In this document: positions 46,062-53,341 of the stretch, piece by piece | Numbering within the stretch: the first letter of the stretch is position 1 | Layout of the letters: each line of letters begins with the position of its first letter | NCBI GenBank assembly: GCA_965199805.1 | Contig: CBDATO010000003.1 | Location: 310,001-374,000, forward strand | DNA: 64,000 nt | DNA from: DATAZK01 sp965199805 | Lineage (GTDB): Bacteria; Actinomycetota; Actinomycetes; Frankiales; Frankiaceae | Reading direction: 5' to 3' | The notes under the pieces: generated by a model | What the model was told of the DNA's origin: nothing | Seen by the model: the letters and a program-made list of their open reading frames with translations, nothing else | The model's database searches: none | Made by a program: the position numbers and the translations under genes

Positions 46062-47849
46062 ATGACGGTCGCGCCTCCCGACGCCAGGTCGTCCCTGTCG
46101 TCGGACCCTGCCGCACCTGTCGACGACGCCTCTCTCCCGCCCGGCGGGGCGCCCGACCGGGGGAGCGACGGCGGTGGCCGCCCGCGTCGGTCGCGGCGGC
46201 GCCGCCTGGTGCCGACCCGTCGCGCCTGGGCGGCAGCCGCCATCGGCGTCCTCACCTGCTTCGCCTTCCCGCCCTGGGGTTGGTGGCCGCTGGCGATCGT
46301 CGCGACGGCGCTGCTGACCCTGCTGGTCCGTGACCGGCCGGCCAAGGCCGCGTACGGACTGGGCTACGCGTACTCGCTCGGCTTCCTGCTGCCGCTGCTG
46401 ACCTGGAGCCGGGTCGCCGGGGTCGACGGCTGGATCATCCTGACCGTCGGCGAGAGCTTCATCCTTGCGTTCATCGCTCCGCTCTCCATGCTGGCGCAGC
46501 GCCCACGGCTCCGGTTCCGCGGGCACGCCTGGCAGCCCGCGCCCCTGCTGATCGCGCTCGCCTGGGTGGTCGAGGAGGCCGTCCGCGACCGCGTGCCCTT
46601 CGGCGGCTTCCCCTGGGGCCGGCTCGCGTTCAGCCAGAGCGACAGCCCCCTCACCGCGATCGCCGCCTGGGGCGGGGCGCCGCTGCTGACTTTCGCGGTC
46701 GCGCTGGCGGCCGGTCTGCTCGCGCACGCACTCCTCGCCGTCCGACGCACCGACCGCCGCCGTGTGGGCGCCCTCGTGGCCCTGGCCGGCCTGGCCTTCG
46801 TGGTGTTCGCCGGGCTGCTCATCCCGCGCCCCACCGCGGCCGAGGACGGCACCGCCGTCGTCGCGGCGATCCAGGGCAACGTGCCGCGTACCGGGCTCGA
46901 CGCGCTCGGGCAGAAGCGTGAGGTCACGCGTAACCACGCCCTCGAGACGATCCGGCTGTCGCAAGCGGTGAAGGCGGGCACCGTGCCGGCGCCCGACCTC
47001 GTGCTGTGGCCGGAGAACTCCTCCGACCTCGATCCCTTCCTCGACGCCGCGGATGCCGATCTGCTCTCGGCAGCCGCCGCCGCGATCGACCGCCCGATCC
47101 TCGTCGGCGCGGTGCTCGACGGTCCGACCGCCGGTCACGTCCGCAACACGGGTCTGCTCTGGGGCGCCGATGGCTACCTCGGGCAGCAGTACGTGAAGCG
47201 GCATCCGGTGCCCTTCGCGGAGTACCTGCCGGGGCGCTCGTGGATCCAGCAGATCATCACGCGCTACCAGCACGACCAGCCGAACGACTTCGTCAAGGGC
47301 AAGACCGCGGGGCTGTTCACCATCCCGGGCCCCACCCGCAGCTACCGGCTCGGTGACGTCATCTGCTTCGAGGTGGCCTACGACGGGATCGTCCGCTCCG
47401 TCGTGGAAAAGGGCGCCGAGCTCATCGTGGTGCAGACCAACAACGCGAGCTTCGGCCGCTCGGGGGAGACCTACCAGCAGCTCGCGATGGGGCGCATCCG
47501 CGCCGTCGAGCACGGCCGCACGGTGGTCGTCGCCGCGACCTCGGGCCTGTCCGCGATCATCAGCCCCGACGGCTCGCTCATGCAGCACAGCAGCCTGTTC
47601 ACCGCCGAGTCGCTGGTGCAGACGGTGCCGCTGCGCACGTCGAAGACCATCGCCGACCAGATCGGGGGGTGGAGCGAGCTCATTCTCGTGGTCCTCGGCT
47701 CGGCCGGGTTGCTGGCCGGTGTGCGGTGGTCGCGCGTACGTTTCGTAGGCCCGCTGGCCCGCCGCGTCTCACCGTCACGTCGGGGTGGCTCCGGCGCGGC
47801 GGATGAGCATGTGCGACTCGAGGGGGACGGCACCAGCGGTGGGAAGTGA
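46062..47849 (+). CDS. lnt: Apolipoprotein N-acyltransferase
   Basis: Membrane enzyme of 595 residues that adds the third acyl chain to the N-terminal cysteine of lipoproteins. About seven N-terminal helices (45-250) precede a nitrilase-like domain. The Glu-Lys-Cys triad fits WPENSSD, the lysine of GQQYVKRHPVPFAEYLPG and ICFEVAYDG. A 45-residue Pro/Arg-rich cytoplasmic head and a charged tail flank it. ATG at 46062 has AGGATGAGG upstream. In M. tuberculosis this domain is fused to the Ppm domain encoded next here. Confidence 0.93.
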   Translation: MTVAPPDARSSLSSDPAAPVDDASLPPGGAPDRGSDGGGRPRRSRRRRLVPTRRAWAAAAIGVLTCFAFPPWGWWPLAIVATALLTLLVRDRPAKAAYGLGYAYSLGFLLPLLTWSRVAGVDGWIILTVGESFILAFIAPLSMLAQRPRLRFRGHAWQPAPLLIALAWVVEEAVRDRVPFGGFPWGRLAFSQSDSPLTAIAAWGGAPLLTFAVALAAGLLAHALLAVRRTDRRRVGALVALAGLAFVVFAGLLIPRPTAAEDGTAVVAAIQGNVPRTGLDALGQKREVTRNHALETIRLSQAVKAGTVPAPDLVLWPENSSDLDPFLDAADADLLSAAAAAIDRPILVGAVLDGPTAGHVRNTGLLWGADGYLGQQYVKRHPVPFAEYLPGRSWIQQIITRYQHDQPNDFVKGKTAGLFTIPGPTRSYRLGDVICFEVAYDGIVRSVVEKGAELIVVQTNNASFGRSGETYQQLAMGRIRAVEHGRTVVVAATSGLSAIISPDGSLMQHSSLFTAESLVQTVPLRTSKTIADQIGGWSELILVVLGSAGLLAGVRWSRVRFVGPLARRVSPSRRGGSGAADEHVRLEGDGTSGGK

Positions 47850-47855
47850 CTCGGG

Positions 47856-48632
47856 GTGCACCCGGTGAGCAACGACCGGGTGTTGGTCTGCGTGCCCACC
47901 TTCAACGAGAAGGACAACCTCGGCTCGACCCTTGAGCGGCTTCGGGTCGCCTGTCCCGAGGTCGACGTGCTGGTCATCGACGACGCGAGCCCCGACGGCA
48001 CCGGCGACCTCGCCGACGCCGTTGCCGCAGGCGATCCGCACGTCCATGTGCTGCACCGCACCGGCAAGTCCGGCCTCGGCAGCGCGTACGTCACCGGCTT
48101 CGGCTGGGGCCTCGAGCGCGGTTACGACATCCTCGTGGAGATGGACGCCGACGGCTCCCATCAGCCCGAGGAGCTGCCGCGCCTGCTCGAGGCCTTCGGG
48201 TCGGGCGCCGACGTCGTACTCGGGTCGCGGTGGGTGCCCGGGGGAGTCCTGCACAACTGGCCGCGCAGCCGCCTGCTGCTCTCCCGCGGTGGTAACGCCT
48301 ACGTCCGCCTGGTCCTCGGGCTGCCGCTGCGTGACGCCACCGGCGGCTACCGCGCCTATCGCGCCCAGGTGCTGGCCAAGCTGGCACTGGACGAGGTCGC
48401 GTCGCAGGGATACTGCTTTCAGGTCGATCTGGTGTGGCGGGCCTGGGAGGCCGGCTTCACGGTCGTCGAGGTCCCGATCACGTTCATCGAGCGCACGGCC
48501 GGCGAGTCCAAGATGAGCCGCGCCATCGTCGCCGAGGCCTTCTGGCGCGTCAGCTGGTGGGGCGTGCGCTCCCGGCCGGCAGCGATGCGCAAACGACTGC
48601 AGGCCCGGCGCGACACCGCAGAAATGAGCTGA
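47856..48632 (+). CDS. ppm1: Polyprenol-phosphate mannose synthase (Ppm/DPM1 type)
   Basis: GT2 enzyme of 258 residues that makes polyprenyl-phosphomannose, the mannose donor for lipoglycans and protein mannosylation. The N-terminal VCVPTFNEKDNLGSTLERL, DDASPDGTGDLA, the catalytic EMDADGSHQPEELPRLL and GSRWVPGG are diagnostic. There are no C-terminal membrane helices. It begins 6 bases after lnt and is surely cotranscribed with it. The stop is part of a terminator hairpin. Confidence 0.93.
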   Translation: MHPVSNDRVLVCVPTFNEKDNLGSTLERLRVACPEVDVLVIDDASPDGTGDLADAVAAGDPHVHVLHRTGKSGLGSAYVTGFGWGLERGYDILVEMDADGSHQPEELPRLLEAFGSGADVVLGSRWVPGGVLHNWPRSRLLLSRGGNAYVRLVLGLPLRDATGGYRAYRAQVLAKLALDEVASQGYCFQVDLVWRAWEAGFTVVEVPITFIERTAGESKMSRAIVAEAFWRVSWWGVRSRPAAMRKRLQARRDTAEMS

Positions 48633-48663
48633 GCCCCCCGCTCCCGAGGGAACGAGGGGCTCA
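48630..48663. terminator. Hairpin between ppm and rbpA
   Basis: TGAGCCCC and GGGGCTCA pair around an 18-base loop that itself contains a small CTCC/GGAG-like stem. It overlaps the ppm stop codon and could serve both convergent genes. Confidence 0.55.
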
Positions 48664-48744
48664 TGGGCCCGGTCGGCCTGTCAGCTACCAGTCGTGTCGG
48701 CGCGACCGCCGGGCGACTTGAGCCTGCTCAACCAGAGACTTGGG

Positions 48745-49092
48745 TCACGCGCTCTTTCGTGAACCGGTCTTCTCGCGGAGGACGGCCAGCCGCTCGGCCA
48801 GAACCTCTTCGAGGTCCTCGGTCGTGCGACGCTCCATCAGCATGTCCCAGTGGGTACGTGCCGGCTTCGTCTTCTTCGGCTCCGGCCGCTCACCGTCCAC
48901 CAGCAGGGCCTCGGAACCGCAGACCTTGCACTCCCACACGGCGGGGACGTCGGCCTCCGCCGCGAACGGCATGGCGAACCGGTGGGTGCCACAGTCGTAG
49001 GTGACGGCCTGACGAGCCGCCATCTCGGCGCCACGGTCAGTCTCGTAGGAAACGGTGCCGAGACGGCTACCGCGCAAGACCCGCTCGCCCAT
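48745..49092 (-). CDS. rbpA: RNA polymerase-binding protein RbpA
   Basis: Actinobacterial transcription factor that binds RNA polymerase and group 1/2 sigma factors to help open promoters. It has 115 residues: basal region MGERVLRGSRLGTVSYETDRG, the core domain with CGTHRF and a CKVCGSE zinc-site pair, and the C-terminal sigma-interaction helix TKPARTHWDMLMERRT. ATG at 49092 with GAAGGGA upstream is the correct start. It is convergent with ppm. RbpA-dependent opening fits the weak -35 boxes seen here. Confidence 0.95.
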   Translation of the reverse strand: MGERVLRGSRLGTVSYETDRGAEMAARQAVTYDCGTHRFAMPFAAEADVPAVWECKVCGSEALLVDGERPEPKKTKPARTHWDMLMERRTTEDLEEVLAERLAVLREKTGSRKSA

Positions 49093-49402
49093 CAGAGTCC
49101 CTTCGTCGTACACGAGCCGTGCGGACACGGCATCTCAGGTGCTTCGGGCTATTGAACGCCAACCAGCGGTCAGACGTTCCCGATCAGCTGGTCCGCGTAA
49201 CCAACGTGTGATATTGCGCGCTTCGCAGAGACCGTTGGCGGGTACCGCGAGGCTTGAGCGTCCCACCCGGGGACGGACTGGGCCGAATGCCGCGCGGGGG
49301 AGAGCCGAACGGAGTAACGGCCGACGCCCTTTGATCACTTTTGGGTGACAAGCCGGTGGATCTTCATCCAACTCTCAGCGTCGCCTGGGTAACGTCGCCC
49401 GC
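49093..49402. other. Divergent promoter region of rbpA and the PAP2 gene
   Basis: About 310 bases with no gene seen. It should hold the rbpA promoter and ends with the TAACGT box of the PAP2 gene. Confidence 0.5.
49390..49395 (+). promoter_or_regulatory. -10 box of a likely leaderless promoter
   Basis: TAACGT, 7 bases before the GTG at 49403, with no Shine-Dalgarno. Confidence 0.5.
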
Positions 49403-50311
49403 GTGGCGACGACCGAGACCGGCAGCCGTCCGGCCGTCGACGCAGCGCCCAGCGAGACGCTTTCCGTCGGCCGGCGCCACCTGAGCAGCCTGATCTACCG
49501 CGCGCAGTGGTCGGGCGGCGGCACCCGACCGCCCCGCAAGATCCACTGGTGGTTCGAGATCCTGCTGGCCGTCCTCGGCTATTACCTCTACGCCCTGGCA
49601 CGCACGCTGCACGGCTCGGACTCCGGGTCCTACAAGGGCCTGGCCAAGGCGAACGGGCAGGCGCTGTACGACTTCGAGCGGGCGCTCGGGATCGACTGGG
49701 AGAAGGGCCTGCAGCACAACGTGCTGCCGTACAAGGGCTTCATGCAGGTCGTCGGCGGCTTCTACGGCGGCGCCCACTTCGTCGTCACCATCGGCGTGCT
49801 GCTGTTCCTGCTCTTCCGCCGGCCGCAGTTTTACCGGTTCTGGCGCACGGTGCTCTTCGTCCTGACCATGTCGGCTGTCGGCTTCTTCGCACTCTTCCCG
49901 GCCATGCCGCCGCGTCTGCTCACCGACTCGGCCGGCCACCCGATCACCGTCGACTCGCTGGACACCATCGGCGGTCTGTGGAGCTACAACCACGGCGTCG
50001 TCGAACGCATCAGCGACGGCTACGCGCCGATGCCCAGCCTGCACCTCGGGTGGTCGACGTGGGTGGCCATGGCCTTGCTGTTCTGCCTGCCGGCGTCATC
50101 CTGGAGGAAGAAGCTCTGCGTCTTCCTGTACCCCTGCGCGGTCTACTTCACGGTGATCGCGACCGGCACGCACTTCGTGATCGACGGCGTCGCCGGGATG
50201 GCGCTCACGACGGCCGTGGCATACCTGAGTGCCTGGGTTGTCGTGACCTACCGCAAGCGTTGGACGCAGCGCCGGGACGAACCGGCCACCCCCTCACCGG
50301 TTCGCCGATAA
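49403..50311 (+). CDS. PAP2-family membrane protein, inositolphosphotransferase-like
   Basis: Membrane protein of 302 residues with about six helices. The phosphatase motifs are PMPSLHLGWSTW (SxH) and HFVIDGVAGMAL (the HxxxD pair), as in PAP2 and inositol-phosphorylceramide synthase-like enzymes. The classical KxxxxxxRP motif is not clear. It probably handles a phospho-lipid or phospho-inositol head group. The start is GTG at 49403. It is convergent with udp, 6 bases apart. Confidence 0.82.
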   Translation: MATTETGSRPAVDAAPSETLSVGRRHLSSLIYRAQWSGGGTRPPRKIHWWFEILLAVLGYYLYALARTLHGSDSGSYKGLAKANGQALYDFERALGIDWEKGLQHNVLPYKGFMQVVGGFYGGAHFVVTIGVLLFLLFRRPQFYRFWRTVLFVLTMSAVGFFALFPAMPPRLLTDSAGHPITVDSLDTIGGLWSYNHGVVERISDGYAPMPSLHLGWSTWVAMALLFCLPASSWRKKLCVFLYPCAVYFTVIATGTHFVIDGVAGMALTTAVAYLSAWVVVTYRKRWTQRRDEPATPSPVRR

Positions 50312-50317
50312 TCGACA

Positions 50318-51124
50318 TTATGTAAAGCTGTTCGGACGCTGCCCCTTCTGGGCCCAGCCGTCCGCAGCCGCAACGGCGACGCGGACGGCGGCGTCGACCG
50401 CATCGTCCTTGGCGTCGATACGCGGCTGCTCGGCCTCGGTGCGTTGCGCGACGATCCCGCACACGCAGCCGGCGCGGAAGCCGTACACGGTGCCCATGGT
50501 GAACAACGTGCCGGCTTCCATCTCGAAGTTGAGCACCCCGAGGTGGCGGTACTCGTCGATGAGCCCCCGCAACCGGCGGATCAGGTACGGGTTGGCCGAG
50601 GACTCGGTGCGCTCCTGGCCCTCGAAGAAGGTGTCGGTGGACGCGGTGATGCCTACATGGGCGCGGACGCCGACCCGTTCCGCTGCCTGCGCCAGGGCGA
50701 CGGTCAGGAACGGGTCGGCGACCGCCGGGTAGGCGACGGGCGCGATGTCACGGGCGGCGCCCTGATCGGTCACCGCCCCGGAGCTGATCACGACGTCGCC
50801 CACCCGCACCTGCTCCTGGATGGAGCCCGAGGTGCCGACGCGGATGATCGTCACGATCCCGAGCTGGACCAGCTCGTTGACGACGATGCTGAGCGACGGG
50901 GCCCCCATGCCGCTGGTGGCGCACACCACCGGTGCTCCCCCGGGCAACGTCGCCGCAAAGGCGTCGAGGCCACGCCGGCGGGCGAGCGCCCGGCCCTGAG
51001 CCAGGTGCTGCGTCGCGATCAGCTCCGAGCGGCCGGGATCACCGCTCAGCAGGCAGGTCGTCGTGTCGGGCGGCAGGGCCGCGCGGCCGAATCCCAGGTG
51101 GTACATCTCGTCGTCGGCGCCCAT
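50318..51124 (-). CDS. udp: Uridine phosphorylase
   Basis: Nucleoside phosphorylase (NP-I family) of 268 residues that splits uridine with phosphate to uracil and ribose 1-phosphate. The phosphate-site arginine is in IIRVGTSGSIQEQV, the base-binding region is STDTFFEGQERT, and the ribose-binding EMEAGTLFTMG is intact. Purine nucleoside phosphorylase relatives differ in the FEGQER segment. ATG at 51124 has a leaderless -10 in front. Confidence 0.88.
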   Translation of the reverse strand: MGADDEMYHLGFGRAALPPDTTTCLLSGDPGRSELIATQHLAQGRALARRRGLDAFAATLPGGAPVVCATSGMGAPSLSIVVNELVQLGIVTIIRVGTSGSIQEQVRVGDVVISSGAVTDQGAARDIAPVAYPAVADPFLTVALAQAAERVGVRAHVGITASTDTFFEGQERTESSANPYLIRRLRGLIDEYRHLGVLNFEMEAGTLFTMGTVYGFRAGCVCGIVAQRTEAEQPRIDAKDDAVDAAVRVAVAAADGWAQKGQRPNSFT

Positions 51125-51130
51125 CGGCCG

Positions 51131-51136
51131 ACCGTA
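51131..51136 (-). promoter_or_regulatory. -10 box for udp
   Basis: TACGGT on the minus strand, 6 bases before the udp ATG; leaderless spacing. Confidence 0.5.
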
Positions 51137-51160
51137 CGGCTGCTCCGTCAGTCGGGTCCG

Positions 51161-51598
51161 TCAGTGCCAGTCGCTGATCGGCACGTCATGCGGGTGCGGC
51201 GCACCGCTGCCGGTCTCGACCGAGGCCTTGAGGCTCATGAGGAAGATCGCCCACTTCGTGCTGCAGTGGTGCATGAACTCGACCGGCTCGGCCCAGCCCG
51301 AGTGGGTGAACAGGACGATCGTCCAGTCGTCCTGCTGCCGGAGGTCGAACGTCACGGTGGTGCCCACCCACTCGGAGGGGCCGTCGACGACCTCCCACTC
51401 GACGCGGGTCGCCGGCTGCAGGTCCAGGACCTTCATGTCGAAGCCGCCGACCTCGCCGAAGCGGAACTGCAGCAGGTCGGCCGGATCGCCGCTGGTGTCC
51501 GACGTCCACCACGCGGACAGTCCGTCGACAGTGGTCAGGGCCGTGCAGACGGCCTCCCTCGGGGCGGTGACTCCGACGCGGTGCAGGATGTCGACCAT
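51161..51598 (-). CDS. SRPBCC/AHSA1-domain protein
   Basis: START-like ligand-binding protein of 145 residues (MVDILHRVGVTAPREAVCTAL, then GLSAWWTSDTSGDP and VEFMHHCSTKWAIFL). No enzymatic residues are evident. The ATG at 51598 lies 20 bases after the ArsR stop. It forms an operon with the ArsR gene and another SRPBCC gene; such operons are common in actinobacteria and their ligands are unknown. Confidence 0.85.
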   Translation of the reverse strand: MVDILHRVGVTAPREAVCTALTTVDGLSAWWTSDTSGDPADLLQFRFGEVGGFDMKVLDLQPATRVEWEVVDGPSEWVGTTVTFDLRQQDDWTIVLFTHSGWAEPVEFMHHCSTKWAIFLMSLKASVETGSGAPHPHDVPISDWH

Positions 51599-51618
51599 TT
51601 CGTGCGTTCCCTTCTCGG

Positions 51619-51960
51619 TCACTTCTTGGCTCGTTCGATGGCCTCGGCGAGGCGCTTGATACGGACGAGGCGGGCGTCCCACTGGGTGCCCACGGCGTTC
51701 AACTGGGCGGCGGCCCGGGCGAGCTGCGCCTCGTCGACCTCGTAGCGCTTCTCGCGTCCGGCGGTGGCAGCATGGACCAGGCCCACGCGGTCGAGGACGA
51801 CGAGATGTTTCGTCACGGCCTGCCGGGTGACGGGCAGCTCGGCGCTGAGCGTGGTGGCCGTGCCGGCTCCCCCGGCGAGCAGCAGGTCGAGCAGGCGCCG
51901 CCGCGTCGGATCGCCGATCGCCGACCACAGGTCGTCATCGACCCCCGTGGCCGGGCTCAT
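51619..51960 (-). CDS. ArsR-family transcriptional repressor
   Basis: Winged-helix regulator of 113 residues (WSAIGDPTRRRLLDLLLAGG, then LSAELPVTRQAVTKHLVVLDRVGLV). No metal-binding CVC motif is present, so it belongs with the SdpR-like ArsR proteins, not metal sensors. ATG at 51960 overlaps the stop of the first SRPBCC gene (ATGA). The two GCAAC-N5-GTTGC sites upstream of the operon are the likely autoregulatory operators. Confidence 0.88.
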   Translation of the reverse strand: MSPATGVDDDLWSAIGDPTRRRLLDLLLAGGAGTATTLSAELPVTRQAVTKHLVVLDRVGLVHAATAGREKRYEVDEAQLARAAAQLNAVGTQWDARLVRIKRLAEAIERAKK

Positions 51961-52427
51961 CGGGTCGTGGCCAGCCGACCGGCCAGCTCCACCGCGCGCG
52001 AGAGGTAGAAGTCCCAGCCCTGGCGGTGGTCGTTGTACTCGGCCTCGAGAACGGCGACCTCCCAGCCCCGCTCGCGGAAGCCGGTCTCCCGGAAGCTCAC
52101 GGTGGTGCCGGCGGCCGTCGGCACCAGCTCGAAGGTGACGAGCAGCGAGTTGCCGGATACCGCCGTCTCCCCTGCCGGATGTGTCCACCGGAACGAGAAC
52201 CGGCGCGGCGCGTCGACGTCCACGACCGTGTACGCCGTGGACTTCGTACGCCCGCTGGCTTCATCGGTCCAGGTCAGCGACCCGTCGGCACCGACGACCG
52301 GCTCGACCTCGGTCTCGGCGCTCCACCACGTGCGGATGTGCTGCGGGCTGCTCAGCACCTCGAAGACGACCTCCGGCGAGGCGTCGATGTGCAGCTGCCG
52401 GGTGATGCTTGCGTATTCGTCTGCCAT
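51957..52427 (-). CDS. SRPBCC/AHSA1-domain protein
   Basis: START-like protein of 156 residues (ITRQLHIDASPEVVFEVLSSP, HIRTWWSAETEVEP, FRWTHPAGETAV, RQGWDFYLSRAVELA). It is the first gene of the SRPBCC-ArsR-SRPBCC operon. AAGGAG lies 8 bases before the ATG at 52427, just downstream of the proximal operator, so a bound repressor would block transcription. Function unknown. Confidence 0.87.
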   Translation of the reverse strand: MADEYASITRQLHIDASPEVVFEVLSSPQHIRTWWSAETEVEPVVGADGSLTWTDEASGRTKSTAYTVVDVDAPRRFSFRWTHPAGETAVSGNSLLVTFELVPTAAGTTVSFRETGFRERGWEVAVLEAEYNDHRQGWDFYLSRAVELAGRLATTR

Positions 52428-52445
52428 GTCCGGATCTCCTTACGT

Positions 52446-52460
52446 GCAACTACTGGTTGC
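52446..52460. promoter_or_regulatory. Putative ArsR operator, proximal site
   Basis: GCAAC-TACTG-GTTGC, a perfect 5-base inverted repeat. It is 19 bases upstream of the first SRPBCC start and matches the second site 45 bases away. Confidence 0.65.
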
Positions 52461-52490
52461 TCATGAAGGTAGCTGTGATGGGCCGATCGC

Positions 52491-52505
52491 GCAACTGTTG
52501 GTTGC
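52491..52505. promoter_or_regulatory. Putative ArsR operator, distal site
   Basis: GCAAC-TGTTG-GTTGC, the same arms and spacing as the proximal site. It lies between the divergent SRPBCC and molybdenum-hydroxylase genes and might affect both. Confidence 0.65.
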
Positions 52506-52570
52506 TCCGTGCGTAAAGCCTGGGTTTCGTCCGGCGGGAACAGTCGCCAACCCGGAAAGGCCGCTGCGAG

Positions 52571-52586
52571 ACTTCATATATGTTGC
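52571..52586 (+). promoter_or_regulatory. Island motif copy 1 (ACTTCATATATGTTGC)
   Basis: This 16-mer occurs identically at 58212-58227; its core TCATATATGTT also occurs at 58046-58056. The ATG within it is the only usable start of the FAD-subunit gene. A repressor bound here would cover the initiation region. The GntR protein at 56034 is the likely binder. Confidence 0.6.
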
Positions 52587-53341
52587 GTGACCCTGCTCCA
52601 GCCTCCGCGCCCGGTGTCGTCACCTGGCTGCGTCCGCGCAGCGTCACCGAGGCATTGGACCTGCTCATCACCGGTGCGACACCCGTCGCAGGCGGCGCGG
52701 CCCTGCTGTCACCGGCCTTTCCGGTAGGTATGGCCGAACGCGTCGTCGACGTGAACGCCGTACTCGGCAGCGGAGTGGACGCCGGCGTCATCGGTGCGTC
52801 GACCACGCTCGACGACCTCACCCGGCTGGGGGCGGCGTGGCCGGCGGTGGCCGCGGCCGCCCGGCTCACGGCGACGCCCCAGATCCGCCGGGTCGCCACG
52901 GTCGGGGGCACCGTCTCGGCACGACTGCCGACGAGCGATCTCGCTGCGGCACTCGCCGCGCACGACTGTGTGGTGCACGTGCTCACCGCGGACGGCGCCG
53001 AGGAGATCGGTGTCCTCGACTACCTCGCCGCCGTCACGCTGCCCGCCCACCTCGTCCTCGGCGTCCGTCCGCAGCTGTCGGGGCCGGGGGCGTATCGCCG
53101 GTTCGCACGCCAGGTCGGGCCGGCCCCGGCTGTCGCGACGGTCGCTGGGGTGATGACGGGCGGCCGGCTGCGGATGTACGCGGGCGCCGTGGGCCTGACC
53201 GCTGCTCCGGTGCCGCTCGAGCCGGACGGGCAGCCGGCGCAGGAGTTGCGCAGCGATGCCCGGGCCGGTGCCGACCACCGCAGACACCTCGTGAGCGCGC
53301 TCGTCGCCGAGGTCCGTGCCGAGCTGGAGGCGCAGGCATGA
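52580..53341 (+). CDS. Molybdenum hydroxylase FAD-binding subunit (CoxM/XdhB-like)
   Basis: Medium subunit of 253 residues that carries electrons from the iron-sulfur centres to FAD. The family marks are PRSVTEALDLLITGATPVAGG, LTATPQIRRVATVGGTVSAR and a GGRLRMYAGAVG-type C-terminal turn. It is short compared with the usual 270-290 residues. The ATG at 52580 is the only in-frame start and lies inside the shared operator-like motif, with no Shine-Dalgarno. The fused large subunit gene overlaps its stop (ATGA). Confidence 0.85.
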   Translation: MLRDPAPASAPGVVTWLRPRSVTEALDLLITGATPVAGGAALLSPAFPVGMAERVVDVNAVLGSGVDAGVIGASTTLDDLTRLGAAWPAVAAAARLTATPQIRRVATVGGTVSARLPTSDLAAALAAHDCVVHVLTADGAEEIGVLDYLAAVTLPAHLVLGVRPQLSGPGAYRRFARQVGPAPAVATVAGVMTGGRLRMYAGAVGLTAAPVPLEPDGQPAQELRSDARAGADHRRHLVSALVAEVRAELEAQA

